From Chlamydoabsidia padenii (Eukaryota > Mucoromycota > Mucoromycetes > Mucorales > Cunninghamellaceae), in NCBI GenBank assembly GCA_025330725.1, contig JAIWND010000002.1, positions 1,116,001-1,180,000 on the forward strand: a stretch of DNA of 64,000 bases. The letters run 5' to 3'. The notes under the pieces were generated by a model. The model searched no databases. It saw only the letters and a program-made list of their open reading frames with translations, and was not told the origin of the DNA. A program made the translations under genes and the position numbers. Of the stretch, positions 1 through 12,900 are shown piece by piece; within the stretch, counting starts at the first letter, position 1, and every line of letters begins with the position of its first letter.

Positions 1-56
1 TATTAACACCCTGCCGATCTTACACTTGTCAATACGTTCTTGGAACACAAGTTTGA

Positions 57-1805
57 ATGTATTCATCAGCACCAGCAGGCTATGATCATGACTCTTCCAT
101 GGATACTGACTCACCTAGTTGTGAACAACCCCAACTACAACAACGACCTTCATCAATGTCTTCTTCTTTACAATACATGGATTACCTTGTCCACGGCAAC
201 GAACAACAACAAATAGTCATGATGGAGTTACAACAAATGTTTTGCTTGGATAAATCAACTCTATTACAAATCGTGGATTATTTTGAGAAGGAAATGAAAG
301 CTGGACTAATAGATGATAGGTCAAACGACCTTGAAATGATCCCATCTTTTGTTATTGGTAAACTAGAGGAAAAGATAATACAAGAAAACAGCTCATTCAT
401 ACTAACTTACTCATCTTTTATTTAGGACATCCCACAGGAAGGGAAAAAGGTACGTACTTGGCCTTGGAAATAGCTGGACTGGATATTTATGCGTGTCAAG
501 TAAAACTCAAAGGGGAACAAGGCAAACTCGCTATTAATCAATACCAATACAAGATTCCTCAAGAATTGACAAGCGGCGATGATTTTACTGTGTTGGTAGA
601 TTATATTGTTGAATGTGTTGCTGACTTTTTGGCAAGGGTGGGAACTCAAGACCAATTGGTGTATTCTATGGCTATCTCCTTTGGTTTTGCTATTAAACAA
701 ACTGGATTGGATAAAGGTAGACTTTTATCTCTGGGTTATGGCTTCAGTTATCCTGATGGTGTTGGTGTCGATATTGTCCAATTGATGCATGAAAGGGTCC
801 GACTGAAGGGTTTACCTATTAGAATTGTGGCTATTGCAAATGGTAAGTAAATAAAGGGGGAGCACTTAGATCATCATTCACACACTAACTAAAAATTAAA
901 ACTTTTGAATATAGATTCTGTTTGTACTTTACTTGCTCATGCCTATCAACATCCTTCAACACGATTAGGCATTGTACATAGTCTGGGAACCAATTGCGCT
1001 TATTACGACATGACTCAAAACGTTGTCAAATTACGTATGCACAGTACTGCACCACCTGATTCGGAAATGATTATCAACACTGAATGGGGTAACTTTGGAT
1101 CTGCAAAACGGACATTGCCATGTACTTGGTTTGATCGGAAATTGGATCGCGAATCAATCAACCCTCAATTCCACATGTTTGAAAAAATGACGACTGGTGT
1201 CTTTCTTGGTGAAATCGTGCGGAATGTCTTGACTTATCTTGTAGACCGAGATTTACTCTTCCAAGGCAAATCCTCAAGCATGCTCAACACTCCTTATGGC
1301 TTCGATACTAGTTATATGTATGTATGCGAAGTCGATCATTCACCAGAACTCGACGATACAAGGATTATACTGGAGGATATGATGCATGTGTCCAATACTT
1401 CTTTGGCAGATCGGGAAATCGTTAAACGGGTATGCGAACTAATTGGAACAAGGGCGGCTCTTTTAGTGGGCACGGCTATTGCTGCTGTAGTCCAACATAT
1501 GGCGACGTCGGGTGTAGGCTTGGGATCAAATGATGAAGGGTGTGCTATCTGTAAGTACATTTATCAACAGATGATATATTACTTCTTATTACTAACTTTT
1601 TTTTTCTTTTCTTACTATAGCTATTAGTGGTAGTATATATGAAGATTATCCTTCCTTCCACCCACGCGTATGTACCACTTTAAAGGAACTGATCCCGGAA
1701 CAAGTCTCTTCCAAACTGTCTGTTGGTATCGTCAAGCATTCCAGAATTGTTGGTGCTGCTATTGTAGCAATGATGGCCGAAAAAATTGTATCCTCATCAA
1801 CATGA
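57..1805 (+). CDS. Atypical hexokinase-family protein (likely non-catalytic)
   Basis: Four exons (about 57-357, 426-842, 915-1550, 1621-1805) join in frame to about 512 residues, the usual hexokinase length. The ATG follows an in-frame stop directly. Hexokinase landmarks are clear: IPSFVIGHPTG before phosphate-1, the large-domain SFG...LGYGFSYPDGVG segment, the NDSVCTLLA segment with the catalytic-base Asp, INTEWGNFG, and the C-terminal SGSIYEDYPSF and GAAIVAMMA motifs. The phosphate-1 loop, normally LDLGGTNFR, reads LEIAGLDIY, so the Gly-Gly-Thr-Asn that binds ATP phosphate is gone. The glucose-site segment is also altered. Catalysis is therefore doubtful; other fungi carry atypical hexokinases with regulatory roles, and a similar sugar-sensing role is my inference. 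Family assignment is secure, activity is not. Confidence 0.88.
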
Positions 1806-2173
1806 TTCCCCTCCCCTCCCCTTCCTCCCCTCCTCTTCCTTATATCATTGTCATTATCATCATCATACACTTTTTATTTTATTTGTCCTTTTGCCCTTGT
1901 CTTTGTTTTGTATCTTCTCTTTTTTTTATTTTTTTTATTATATTATGTTATTCCACTGTACACTTCTTTGTTATCCTCTTTAATAGTATCATTCATGTAG
2001 TTTAGTCCATCCCTCCTTCCATCCTTCATAAAGCAAGTAAAACTTAATCTTATCCCATTTACAGTCAGACTATTGTCGGCATTCAAAAATAAATTTTATT
2101 TCAACTCGATTCTCAATCCTTCTTCCTTCAACTCTTTATTATTATTATTATTATCAATCTGTCAACTTGTAAA
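1806..2173. other. Intergenic, hexokinase 3' end to SAP18 5' end
   Basis: Strongly pyrimidine-rich on the plus strand, with CCTCCCC and TTTTTTATT stretches. An AATAAA near 2088 could end the hexokinase transcript. No other gene is visible. Confidence 0.5.
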
Positions 2174-2556
2174 ATGTCCCGATCACCAGCACCTACTGTT
2201 ATTGACAGAGAAAAGGTAAGAAAAGGATAGATCATGTTGATTCCCTAGTACTAAAGCATAATCTTTTTTTTTCTTTTTAACTAGGATTGTCCTTTCTTGT
2301 TGAAAATGTACCACCAAGTAGGCCGACATCACAGGCAAGTTATTGGGCAATACATTAATAGAAAGTAGCTATATGACCGATCCATTCAATTAATCACATC
2401 TTTGTATCTGTTTTATTAATTCCTCAATCTAGTACTCACGAATACCAACTTGATCGACAACCTCGACCAGAAGATGAACTACAAATCTATACTTGGTAAG
2501 AACTCCCCCCCCCTCCACCACAATAGACAAGGGCCCAGTGCTTTTTCTTTCTTTCT

Positions 2557-2603
<47 letters not shown>

Positions 2604-2972
2604 CTTCCAACTAACCCACTGATTAATTTGATACTTTATTAATTTAGGTCAGATGCGACACTGGGTGAATTGGCGTTGTTGGTACAAGAAGTGGTGGAAG
2701 AAGCGCGACATCCTGACGCACGGTTAACATTCCGATTGATTTATCTTGATGTGAAGACGGGCCGCTACTTGTCGACGGATCTGGGTCGTGTGGTCAATGC
2801 TGAAGAAACTCCGGATCAAACAAAAACACTGAACGATTGTCGTTTTATGATTGGTGATTATTTGGACATTGCCGTACATATTGGTGACCATCGACCTTCC
2901 TTACCTGAAGGTCATCGAAAGGGATCTGGATTTAGTTTTAGAAATAGGGGTAGAGGTGGACGACGTTATTAA
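2174..2972 (+). CDS. SAP18: SAP18, Sin3/ASAP complex ubiquitin-fold subunit
   Basis: Four exons (2174-2215, 2285-2334, 2433-2495, 2648-2972) give 159 residues, matching SAP18 proteins. Visible family blocks are CPFLLKMYHQVGRHH, ELQIYTWSDATLGEL, FRLIYLDVKTGRY and the very conserved FMIGDYLDIAVH. In the family, SAP18 links the Sin3-HDAC corepressor and the exon-junction-associated ASAP complex, so a nuclear adaptor role is expected. The C-terminus ends in a short RG-rich tail (RNRGRGGRRY). Intron 2 appears to use a GC donor (GCAAGT at 2335) rather than GT; no nearby GT keeps the frame. Intron 3 holds a run of about 50 T on the sense strand (2550-2600). Confidence 0.93.
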
Positions 2973-3948
2973 TACTTTTGTTTAACTTCATAATAAAATG
3001 AATTAATGATGATGTTCCCATTTACATCATCCTGTTATAACTAAAAATTGATGGCTCTTGTCATTGTATGTACATAAAATGCTGTTACTTGTGTTTGGTT
3101 TTATTGAAATAGTAAATAATTGATTGATTGGTGGGGCTCAAAGTGCTTTATGTACAGTTGGATCCTTCAACATCGTTTGATAAAGTCGTTATGAAGGGTA
3201 TCTGGCACCATGATGAGTCGGGATTTGAAATCTATGGCCCGCCGATCCGACTTGTGCATAAAAAAGGTGATTATCCCAATGGGAGGGTCTCGAACTTGAC
3301 CCATTGATAATGAGTCAGAGTAAATAGGTAAATTGATTTCACTAGAAATGTTTACCAGTGAAAGGCTCAGTGATCTGAAGAAATAAGGGGGTCCAGACGA
3401 ATTCTAAAAACGGGGTTTAAATATAGTTACGAGTTCTTCGGTCTCCTTGAACCTTTTGGGTGCAGAAACAACAATGATTGGGGTTACAATCAAATATCTT
3501 GTTAAAAGTGATGATGCTATTTTCAATCTCCCATTGAAATTCAAATATGCATGGAAGACATTCTTGGCTCGGGAAAAAAAAAGGCTGGGCAGTGAAACCA
3601 ATCAAACCTGAAGACCGTTTCAAGGCATCAGTACCTTTATTTGGAAATGACTACATATACTACTTTATGGTATCTTTATATTTATCATTTGGCGCTATTT
3701 TATTTTTGAACATGTTTGTTCGATGTAGGTAGTGGTATGGTTTTAGTGTGTAGGAAAAAACGGAGCAATTCTATTGGTCAAAAATCAAGTTTTATGCCCA
3801 TTCGGGGTTTGCATCTCAACACTTCGCTTCTCTTCGACTTTTTTTTTTTTCCTTTAATTCCCCCATCTTTCCCTTTACATCCTTTTATTTTAATTCAATC
3901 TCTTGACCTTAATCCAAATATCCCACTCACTCTCTTCAAGGTGGATTG
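2973..3948. other. Intergenic, about 1 kb
   Basis: No convincing gene. It has AATAAA at about 2992 just after SAP18 and a second A-rich candidate near 3110. It carries two copies of the recurrent motif on the minus strand (CGGGATTTGAAA at 3219-3230 and CGGGGTTTAAA at 3411-3421), and a T-rich stretch (3840-3910) before the next gene. Short ORFs here look like chance. Confidence 0.5.
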
Positions 3949-6900
3949 ATGACGACTACTCGAAACGAACGACCTCCTCCTACACTTATATCGTATCCAA
4001 TCGACATACTCACACTACAAGATGTCATACTAGATTCACCAGCCTTCCGCTCCAACATTGAACAAGTGGCAGAGCAAGCTGATCTTTTTGAAAAGTGGCT
4101 CGAAGGCTTTGTACGCGTACTGAAACATTACATCGATTCTCTATCTAGTAAGTAGAAAAAAAAAAAAAAAGAAAGAAAGAAGACTTGTAAAAAGGAACAA
4201 AGGGAGGATATCGAGGAACTAACTGCTTGGACTCCCTCTCTCTCTTTTTTTATATAGAAACAAATGCTCAAACCAGTCAATTATGCAAACAGCTTGTACC
4301 AAACAAGAATGACTACTCGTTTATATGTAGTAAGTAATGGAGCTTGCCTTGGGTAACATGTGAAAACAAAGAGAATGCCAACCAACTTCTTCTCACTCTT
4401 TGACACACAATGATAATAGATTCTCAGGTAGCAGCAATGGTTATTAATACCTTTACTGGTGCTCTACAATCCAATTTGAATGCAAAGATAAAACTGGTAA
4501 ATAAATCTGTAATCACTGATGATCATTTGTCTAAATTCTAATATATATTAAACCTTTTAGGTCAATGATTTGGATGAAACCTTACTACAACCTATGCAAA
4601 GTTTGCTAAAGACGGACTTGAAAGAATTCAAGGTATAGTTGAAGATTAAAAATATGATATGGTATGATACTTACACATTCTATTACATCAATAGGAAATG
4701 CGAAGGACATTTGAAAAAACTTTGGACAAATATGAAAACCACTTATCTCGATACAGCATCCTCAGCAAACAAAAGGAACCAAGCGCTTTACGGGAAGATG
4801 CATTTCAACTATTCGATATTCAAAAATCATATACCCGTGCAAGTGGAACCTACTTTATTCAGCTGATCACTCTCAAATCCAAGGTGGAACATCTTTTGGT
4901 CGATTGCTTCTCTGGTGGACTCACTGACCATATCGATCATCTGGACCAATCGCTTCATTCTCAATCATCCACTCGTACTATGATTCCTGGTTGGCGGCAA
5001 TGGCTGGACGAAGTAAGTAATACAACATCTTTTTTTATAAAAATTTATATATGGTTATTAACTCTCTCTCTCTCTCTCTTTGTATTCTTCGTTTGATAGA
5101 GCAAAACAACATGCACCACTCAGTTGGCTCGTATTCAAGAATCTACTCAAGCTTTGGAAGACATCTATATCCGACAAATTCGACCTCACCGATCTCTTAA
5201 ACGTTACTCAACTTGTAATAACGATAAACTGGTCGCGATCACCAACTCTTCAACAATAGACCTTGTATCTGATGAAGGTAATGATCTTGTCGAATCCCCT
5301 GATCAAAATCCAAAAATGGGAAGCAGCACCTCCTTACCAACATCAGCTTCTTACGAAGATATCCATGCAACTCATCTGGTCCGGTCCTCTTCCACAAGCT
5401 CCTCAAATTCTAACAACTCACTCACTTCTCAATCAAGTCGTCATGTCAAGCAGGGATATCTATTCAGTCGCATTGTGGTGGGGAAACCTTCTCGGTACTC
5501 TTGGGTCCGTCGGTGGTTCTTTTTGAAGGATGGATGGTTTGGCCAATACATTGTATCTACTGTCAACAAAGTAAAAGGAACTATGACTATTTGTGATCGT
5601 ATTCCTATCAATTCTTCTTGCGAATGTCGTATCTTCACTGATATTGATCGACGGTTTTGCTTTGAAGTGATTGGCGCAGGAAAGTAAGTACATTGTACAA
5701 TAATCAAACACATTTACTAATACTTTTTCTGTTTTTCTATGTAGATCCTTCTTCTTACAATCTGAAACGGAACAAGAAATGCAACAATGGCTGTGGACAA
5801 TTGAAAGGGCGAAAGAACACATGGTTACTACTGGTGATGAAACCAATATTCCTCATGCTCTATTGTCACCAAAAGCAACTATGTCTATCCGGAAACCAAC
5901 AAATGATCCATCTCAGGTGCTTGTGTCTTTATCGGCTTTACCTCCAGCAATACCATCACCAACCACTTTATCAAAATCCAAACCAAATCTCGTGGCTTCT
6001 GACTATCTTGCAAATGATCTCTCTATTACTTCGGTGCTTACCACATTGATGATACGTGAAAGCGTACAAACTGACACATCTTCTGAAACCTTTGACACTG
6101 CTAATGACGATAATCTACCCGATATCCAATCAACACATTCTGCAAGCGGAGATGAATCAAATCAAGGGAACCAGTATAAGAAGGACCAAGAACAAGGTGA
6201 TGATGAACAAGATCATGATCAAGAACCATCAGCACGGCGACATGCTAGTACCTCTACTTCAACCTCTTGGTCTATGCCTTGGCTCATGTCTGGTATCAAC
6301 GCATTCTCTTCTACAAGTATTGATTCCGACTCAAATAGTAATCAGGAACCGCAGACAATTGTGGTATGGCCCAACAAGGTGGAATCGGATGCTCCCAAGG
6401 TGACACTAGAAAACTACTCTGAAGACTTGGTGGCTGGCCAGCGTGAACTTCGGCGCTATTTTGCATGTGTTCCTACAGACGAACTTGTATTAGATGGTAA
6501 TGTAATCAAAAGATTTTAGCAAATTCATGTACTCACTCCTTCCTTTCTCTCTCTCTCTTTTATATATATATATATATGCTGGAATAGTATTCTCCGCATC
6601 GCTGTATCGTCAACCTAAAAACAACACTACGAAGAATGGAGGTGATATGGACTCGACTCGTGATACGTCAAATCAAAACATCACCGATCATGGCAATGGA
6701 TTTAGTGGAACTGTTTACATGACTCAGAAAAGTTTATGGTTTTACAGTTGCAGGATGATGACCTGTGTCAATGCCGTATGTAAAACAAAACAAGCATATA
6801 AATGTGATGTACTCAATTTTACTTTTTATTTAATAGGCGGTGATTCCATTCAGCAGTATCAAGGCTATCCGACTGGAAAAAGTGCTCTCCGGGAACTCTC

Positions 6901-8670
6901 AAGGAATGCTCTTATACATCGATACCAAGGCAACTTCATCAAGCACTTACTGTTTTGGGTTATGGCTGGACTATGCTGAATTGATTGCGGAACGCCTTCG
7001 TGTTGTCACTGAAAACGCAAAACGTACAGAGGTAAGAACCAAAAAAGTGCAAAAAGAATGGATTTTTACACCTACGATATATATTAACCTGTTTTACTAT
7101 TTAGAAAATGGATAACCAAGTACTATTTGACATCATTCGGTGCACAACCATCGGAAAGATCAGATCGAAAACACCAACCAGCCAAGTTATTGCCACCTCT
7201 ACATCCAATGCAGCCGTCAGCCCTATCACCGTCCAAGCTCAATCTCGAACAACAGCCGAACCACAAGCAGTACATGAACACCTCACCAGATCTAAACCAG
7301 CAACACCATCACCTCCTTCATCGCTGTCAGATAGTGGTGGTCCCAGTGCAGGAAAACTATATATGGAACGACAACAACACAATGCATCTCCGGCAGCCGG
7401 CGCATTGACAGCTGCTATGGAAGCGGCCGACGAAGCTCAAACCAAATCTCGCCAAGGGAAGACCAGCAATGCATCCAAAACAGAGGAAGAAGATATAGAA
7501 GACGACAACAAAAGCAACACTGGAGAAGCCTTAGAGCCACCTCCTGCGACAGCACCTGTCAACTGCAACTGTGAAGACCATTTGGAAAAGACCGAGGCTG
7601 ATCTGGAATTACCGATAAGCGCCCAATCTCTATTCAACATTCTGACTGGAACATCTTGCTGGGAACTGTTAAACAAGAAAAAAGGAAATTCAGGTAATTA
7701 ATAACGAACAAGGTATCAAAAGATAATGACAAACGATTTAATATTGTTATATATCTAGTTCCTTCCGCTTCGAAATGGCAACAAGGCGAAACTGGATCTG
7801 TGGAACGAACACTGAAGTATACAATGCCGAATCCAATGGGTAAGTTTGGTGGAGGACCACCTTGTCCAATGTCATCTCACTCTTTTTGTTTATAGTTAAA
7901 GGAACAGCCGATGTCATCGAAACACAACAGATTCTCAAGAAACAAGACGAATTGTAAGTTGTAGAATAAAAATAAAAAGAGGTTTATTATAGGATGACTT
8001 TTTAACAACTTTTTATCTAGATGCTATGTAATAATGATCACGACATCAACTCCAACATTACCATACTCAGATGCATTTATACCTATGATCAAGCTTTGCA
8101 TCACCTACAATGCACCAAATACATGTCGGCTGGTTTGCAATATTGGTGTGAATTGGCTGAAAAACGTCATGATTAAAGGTAAAAGAAAGAAAGTTATATC
8201 AAGCTTAATTGACATCCTTATATGGATTTATAGGAATGGTGAACCGTGCAGCACTTAAAGGCATGTGTGAAACTATCTCAGCATTAACACCCATCTTGGA
8301 ACAAGAAGCGACGGCAAAACTAGGAAAAGAAGGACCCACAAAGCAGAAACGGCAAGTAAAAGTGGAAACGAACAAGGAGGAAGTATCGACATCACAACAA
8401 ATAACAGACTCGACCAGCTCACCAAAACAATCGGAACAGCAACAAGACCATAGCAAGACGATTCGGCTTGGTGGTGTGGTATTTGGCGTTCGATGGATCG
8501 CTCTTCTCGGTGTGATCACGCTCCTCTTTATGGTATATCCTACGTGGTGGTTAGAAAGGCTGAGATCAGGTTCGGCCTATCAAGGCACCATATCATGGCG
8601 TGCTGTGTATCTAACCGATCTAGATTCCTTGGTGAATGGTAACGACTTGGTCATACATAACTCGAGGTAA

Positions 8671-8707
<37 letters not shown>

Positions 8708-9059
8708 AACAGTGTGTATCTAATGTGAACTATCATGGTTTTTTTTTTTTTTTTTTGGTAGTGCTTACCAAAGATTCAAAAGCCTACGGTCTGATATGGG
8801 TGGGTGGGAATATAATTGGTTCAACATTCGACATCGTCTATCAGCTGCTGAACTCGCCTTCACTCGGGAACAATTGGCGGTGGTACGGTTCGAGCTACTG
8901 GCAGCTTTCAAAACGTTGAATGGAATGGAACGACGCTTGACGGAAAGTGAATACCGAAATTGGCTCTTGGATCAACAACAAAGATGTGACACCTTGGGAT
9001 CTGAAAACAACAATACTCTTTTATGCAGCGACATCACGGCGGAACTTGAACATATCTAG
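3949..9059 (+). CDS. SIP3: BAR-PH-GRAM-VASt lipid-transfer protein (Sip3/Lam type)
   Basis: Fifteen exons join in frame to about 1,357 residues: 3949-4147, 4258-4329, 4420-4496, 4561-4632, 4695-5012, 5100-5683, 5745-6496, 6588-6775, 6837-7031, 7105-7693, 7759-7839, 7896-7953, 8021-8178, 8234-8666 and 8762-9059. Order of domains: a helical BAR-like region, a PH domain (GYLFSRIVVGK to MQQWLWTIERA), a low-complexity acidic linker, a GRAM-type segment (VYMTQKSLWFYS, IPFSSIKAIRLEK), a VASt domain starting LELPISAQSLFNILTG, then a hydrophobic helix near RWIALLGVITLLFMVYPTWWL. This is the order of yeast Sip3/Ysp1, the Lam family of ER anchored sterol transporters at membrane contact sites. Start chosen as the first ATG after a stop. 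Intron 14 has an A run after the donor and a T run before the acceptor. Confidence 0.9.
8667..8761 (+). repeat. Intron with facing poly(A) and poly(T) runs
   Basis: Just after the donor GTAAC comes an A run of about 35, and just before the acceptor comes a T run of about 17. On the transcript these could pair and bring the splice sites together. The pairing is inference. Confidence 0.6.
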
Positions 9060-9169
9060 ATCAGGAGTCCATTTTATATAGTACATAGTATATAGTTGTA
9101 TAGGTAGCTTTTTTTCATTTTTATATAGCAGTTGTTGAAATAAATGGAAGGTGTTTGTATGTCTGTATG

Positions 9170-9227
<58 letters not shown>

Positions 9228-9506
9228 TAAATGTGTGGTCCATGATTAGATAGTGGGTTATAGGTGGGCTTCGGTGGTAGACTACTGGTTTTAAACCGGT
9301 ACAATATAACGTATTTACAGCCTACTTTCCATCCCTGAGGCACTCGTGTCAGTCAAGCCAAGCGTAATATAATCTGTAACCCGTACGAGGGACATACAGT
9401 ACTTAATTTTAAACCCCGTGACACATGACAGGTTCATATTCCATAGTCAGAATTGGAAACGCCACTATTCATTCAATTACCGTCTAGACCCAACGTATTA
9501 AATGAC

Positions 9507-9551
<45 letters not shown>

Positions 9552-9979
9552 TGATAGCTTACTTTAAATAAAAAGTTCAGCCCCTAGACCTTTGTGTCAG
9601 TTATTTTCGACAAAGAAGGGGAGCAAAAAAATATTTCAAATCCCGATGGCTCGAACTGACCGTAGCATTATTCTCTCAATTTGGAGGTATGAGTACTTGG
9701 ATGTTCAAGCTGATCTGATGAAGAATGTGGGTGTGTGTCCTATTGTCACATTTATCTACAGCATCGGAAAAGGGAATTGAGTAAGTGATGGTTCTTTTTG
9801 CTTTGGAATCCACATTTTAAATCCCGTCTTTGCATGATGTAGTCCAGGAAAGCAAAAATGTACACAACAAGTATATTTTTTAAAAAAAGTACTTTATTTA
9901 GTTGGATAACATGTTATGATAATAAAAAAGACATTAATAACGACAGATAGTAAACTAATGTATACAGCTATATATCCTA
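9060..9979. other. Intergenic between convergent genes
   Basis: Lies between two 3' ends. It holds AATAAA at about 9139, a T run of about 54 (9172-9225), a (TG)n microsatellite, and three copies of the recurrent motif (TTTTAAACCCCG at 9407, TTTCAAATCCCG at 9634, TTTTAAATCCCG at 9815). No protein gene is convincing. The stretch 9580-9650 loosely resembles 56750-56850, so a decayed repeat is possible. Confidence 0.5.
9508..9547. repeat. (TG)n microsatellite
   Basis: About 20 tandem TG units. Confidence 0.95.
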
Positions 9980-12900
9980 TTATGCCCGCTTTGTTCGTTT
10001 ACTTGATGTATGTGATACCCCTTCCCCACGGGTCCGCTACAAAAAAATAAAAATAAAAATAAAAAGTGAGTAATTAATAATTTTTGCTTTCTTTATGAGG
10101 TACCTACCTTTTCTATTCCTTTTTGCGTAAGACTATTTCTTATCTTCGTTGCCAGATCATCCGAGATATAAGTTTGTTCCAAAGCCTATAAACAGACGAG
10201 AAAGAGGGAAAGTTAATTTGATGGCATCCAATGAAGCGTGTCTACAGGTACCTGTTTCTGTGCTGGTCCTACAGGCAAGGGCTTGTATAATTTAGAATGT
10301 AACTTGGTTGTTTGTCGACCGGATTCAATCTGCCATCCAGATCGTTTCGCCCGCCGTTCCAATAAAAGAGCTGCCAACTCACATAGAATTTGTGAGTTCT
10401 AGAAGGGGAAAAAAAAGGTAATGGACCAGATCAGTATCACCTATATATACCTATCTTTAGTTGCACTTACCTTGGTATAACTTTCTTCCAGAGCATCCAC
10501 CGATAACTTGATTCTTTGGACATAATAATACAAAGGAGTGATGTTTTCGTGTGTGGTGATACAGCTGATATAAAAGTCGATGTATTGAGCAAATGTTTCC
10601 AATTCTTCGTCGGATGATCCAAAGTCGGGGTGATGTGCCAGTAAATGAATTAGTCGATCAATAGAGAATTCACAAGCTCGATCTATTGGAGAAAGGTAAA
10701 ATGTATATGTATATGAGGGTTCCATTTTGATTATAATATGATTGATGCTTACCTTCTTTGTTAGGACCCGCTCGTCCACGAATAAAGTGAGCCACCTAAA
10801 AATATAAAATGAGTACATGTTGGTTTGGATGAGGCATGTCAATCACTTGCTTACCCATTGTAGAAACGAATCTTCAGGTTCATGGGCACATAAAAAGAGC
10901 AAGATTTGATACCGAGAGTTGATTTCAGCTTTTGCTAGACCGAGCATCAAGAATTCCCCAAATTGGTATCGGACATAATAGCATGAATCCTAATGCATGA
11001 GGAAAAAAAAAAAAAAAAGTTAAAACATAGTTACAAGTCAGTTTAATCTATTTTTACCTGGAGTAACAAGCCGAGTTGTTCAAATCGAGCTACATCGAGA
11101 GTGTTTTGATAAGCGGGGTACTCCCCTAACTGTACAATGGTGCTGCCTGCCAATATTCTGAGATGAGAAGTTTCTGCTGCACTATTACCCAAACCAAATA
11201 AAGTCAGTTTTACATAATTGGTTTAACAAGCTTTTTTATCTTTTATTTTTATTTTTTTATTTTTTGTATTACTTACTTTGTCCTATTCGCCACCGCAGTA
11301 TCGCAAGTCGTATCCACCATTTCCCAAAGCATACTTATCACATCGAGCACCATTTCATTTTCAACAGGTTGATTACATTTAGCCATGCCCATAAGGTAGT
11401 TTGATAACACAGGAACAGCAGCCAACTTGATGAATAGATGGTGAATGTGAGTATAAAGTTGAATAGCATGATTTTTTTTTTTCCTTTTGTCATGTTACCT
11501 TTTGCTTGGATATATCATGGAGATTGTCATAATCATCCCATTCAGGATTGTTGCTGGAATTCTATGAAGAGAGTTGTTAATAACATTTGTAGAGCAAGTT
11601 AATCCAGTTACTTGATATAGCTTACCGACACAGGCAGTCTTTGTTTGAGACACTTTCGATAAATAAAAGAGGTCAAGGAATCCATGTGAGTCTGAAGTAC
11701 CAATGGGAAGTAAGTGGCAATCACAGATACGCTGGTTAATGTGGCCACAAGATTTGGATTATCAAGAGAGAGTTCATCGATCAATTCCTATTTCATTAAA
11801 ACCGGGAAGAATAGAAGAGTTAGTCCAAGTCAACAAAGATCCCCTAATTATCTTACCTCTAAAAGTTCTGTACATGTTGCCTCTGGTTCTTTGGAGTTAC
11901 AAAGAATAGTGGTGGCATATTTAGCTTGATGAAGACTTCCATTGGATGCATAAGATACCAGTCTAGTCATTGTTTTACTATTATCAGAAAGAATAAAAAG
12001 TGTGAATATCGTCAAGTAAAGCTTTTAGGATTAAGATTCGTTACCTGATCAAAGTGAGTTCCATTGGTAATGATTTGGTAGTTGATGCAAGAACTTCCAG
12101 GCTGATATCGACTGTAAAATATAAATCAGTTTATAAGTGGCCCATTGGCATTAAATGCACTTACCAATTGCTCCACCATCATCATTCATGATATGTTTGA
12201 TGAGTTCATCGGCATAAGGAAGACACATACTTGGAAAGTCCACACCAATTTTCTATTTTGAAGATAAAAAGATTTAGCTACAATGTTCGCCAATCATCTG
12301 TCAACCTTTTATATTACCTTTGCAAGTGTTTGGGAGGCGACACTTCTTTCCTGGACAGCAGATTGTCTGTTCCCGCGAATGGATCGTAAAGCACTGTACA
12401 AGTAGGGCACAATTGATTTGTTGATCACCAAAAGATGAGTTCGGTTTAGTATCCATTTACAAGGTATCGAAGAGTCGTGTAGTCTTTGTTCCATCAATCG
12501 CACAAGGTTGTTCTAGTACAAAAATAAAAAAGTAGTTTAGTACATTGTTTTCAATCAGAGAATGGTTGGATGTTGGTGTTTGGTATTGGGGGGGGGTTTA
12601 CCTGAGCATTAAGGATGGTCTTGTATTCCTTTTCAACATTAATAGAGCTTCGTAAGGAGCGGATCACATCAAGGTCGTCCATATCTCGGATTTGTTTCAA
12701 ACAACTGATCACCCGACCCTGATCTTCGAATTGAGCTAAATAAGTAAATCAAGACGCTATTAGTTTAAAACCAGGATCATTCACCCAACATGCATATACA
12801 TTTAATATTACCTGCAATTGTTTTCATCAGCTTGTCCATTTGAGTTTGTTCGTAATCACTGATAACAGAGTCCATCCCCTAAAACCATATAAAGATACCA

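Noticed and set aside
3230..3330. tRNA-like element (GTTCGAGACC on the minus strand)
   Set aside because: The T-arm stem does not pair properly and no A box or anticodon arm fits.
9630..9650. TTCAAATCCCG as a Pol III B box of a tRNA-derived SINE
   Set aside because: The bases before it are T-rich and cannot form the T-arm stem. I kept it as a general motif and left the repeat idea open.
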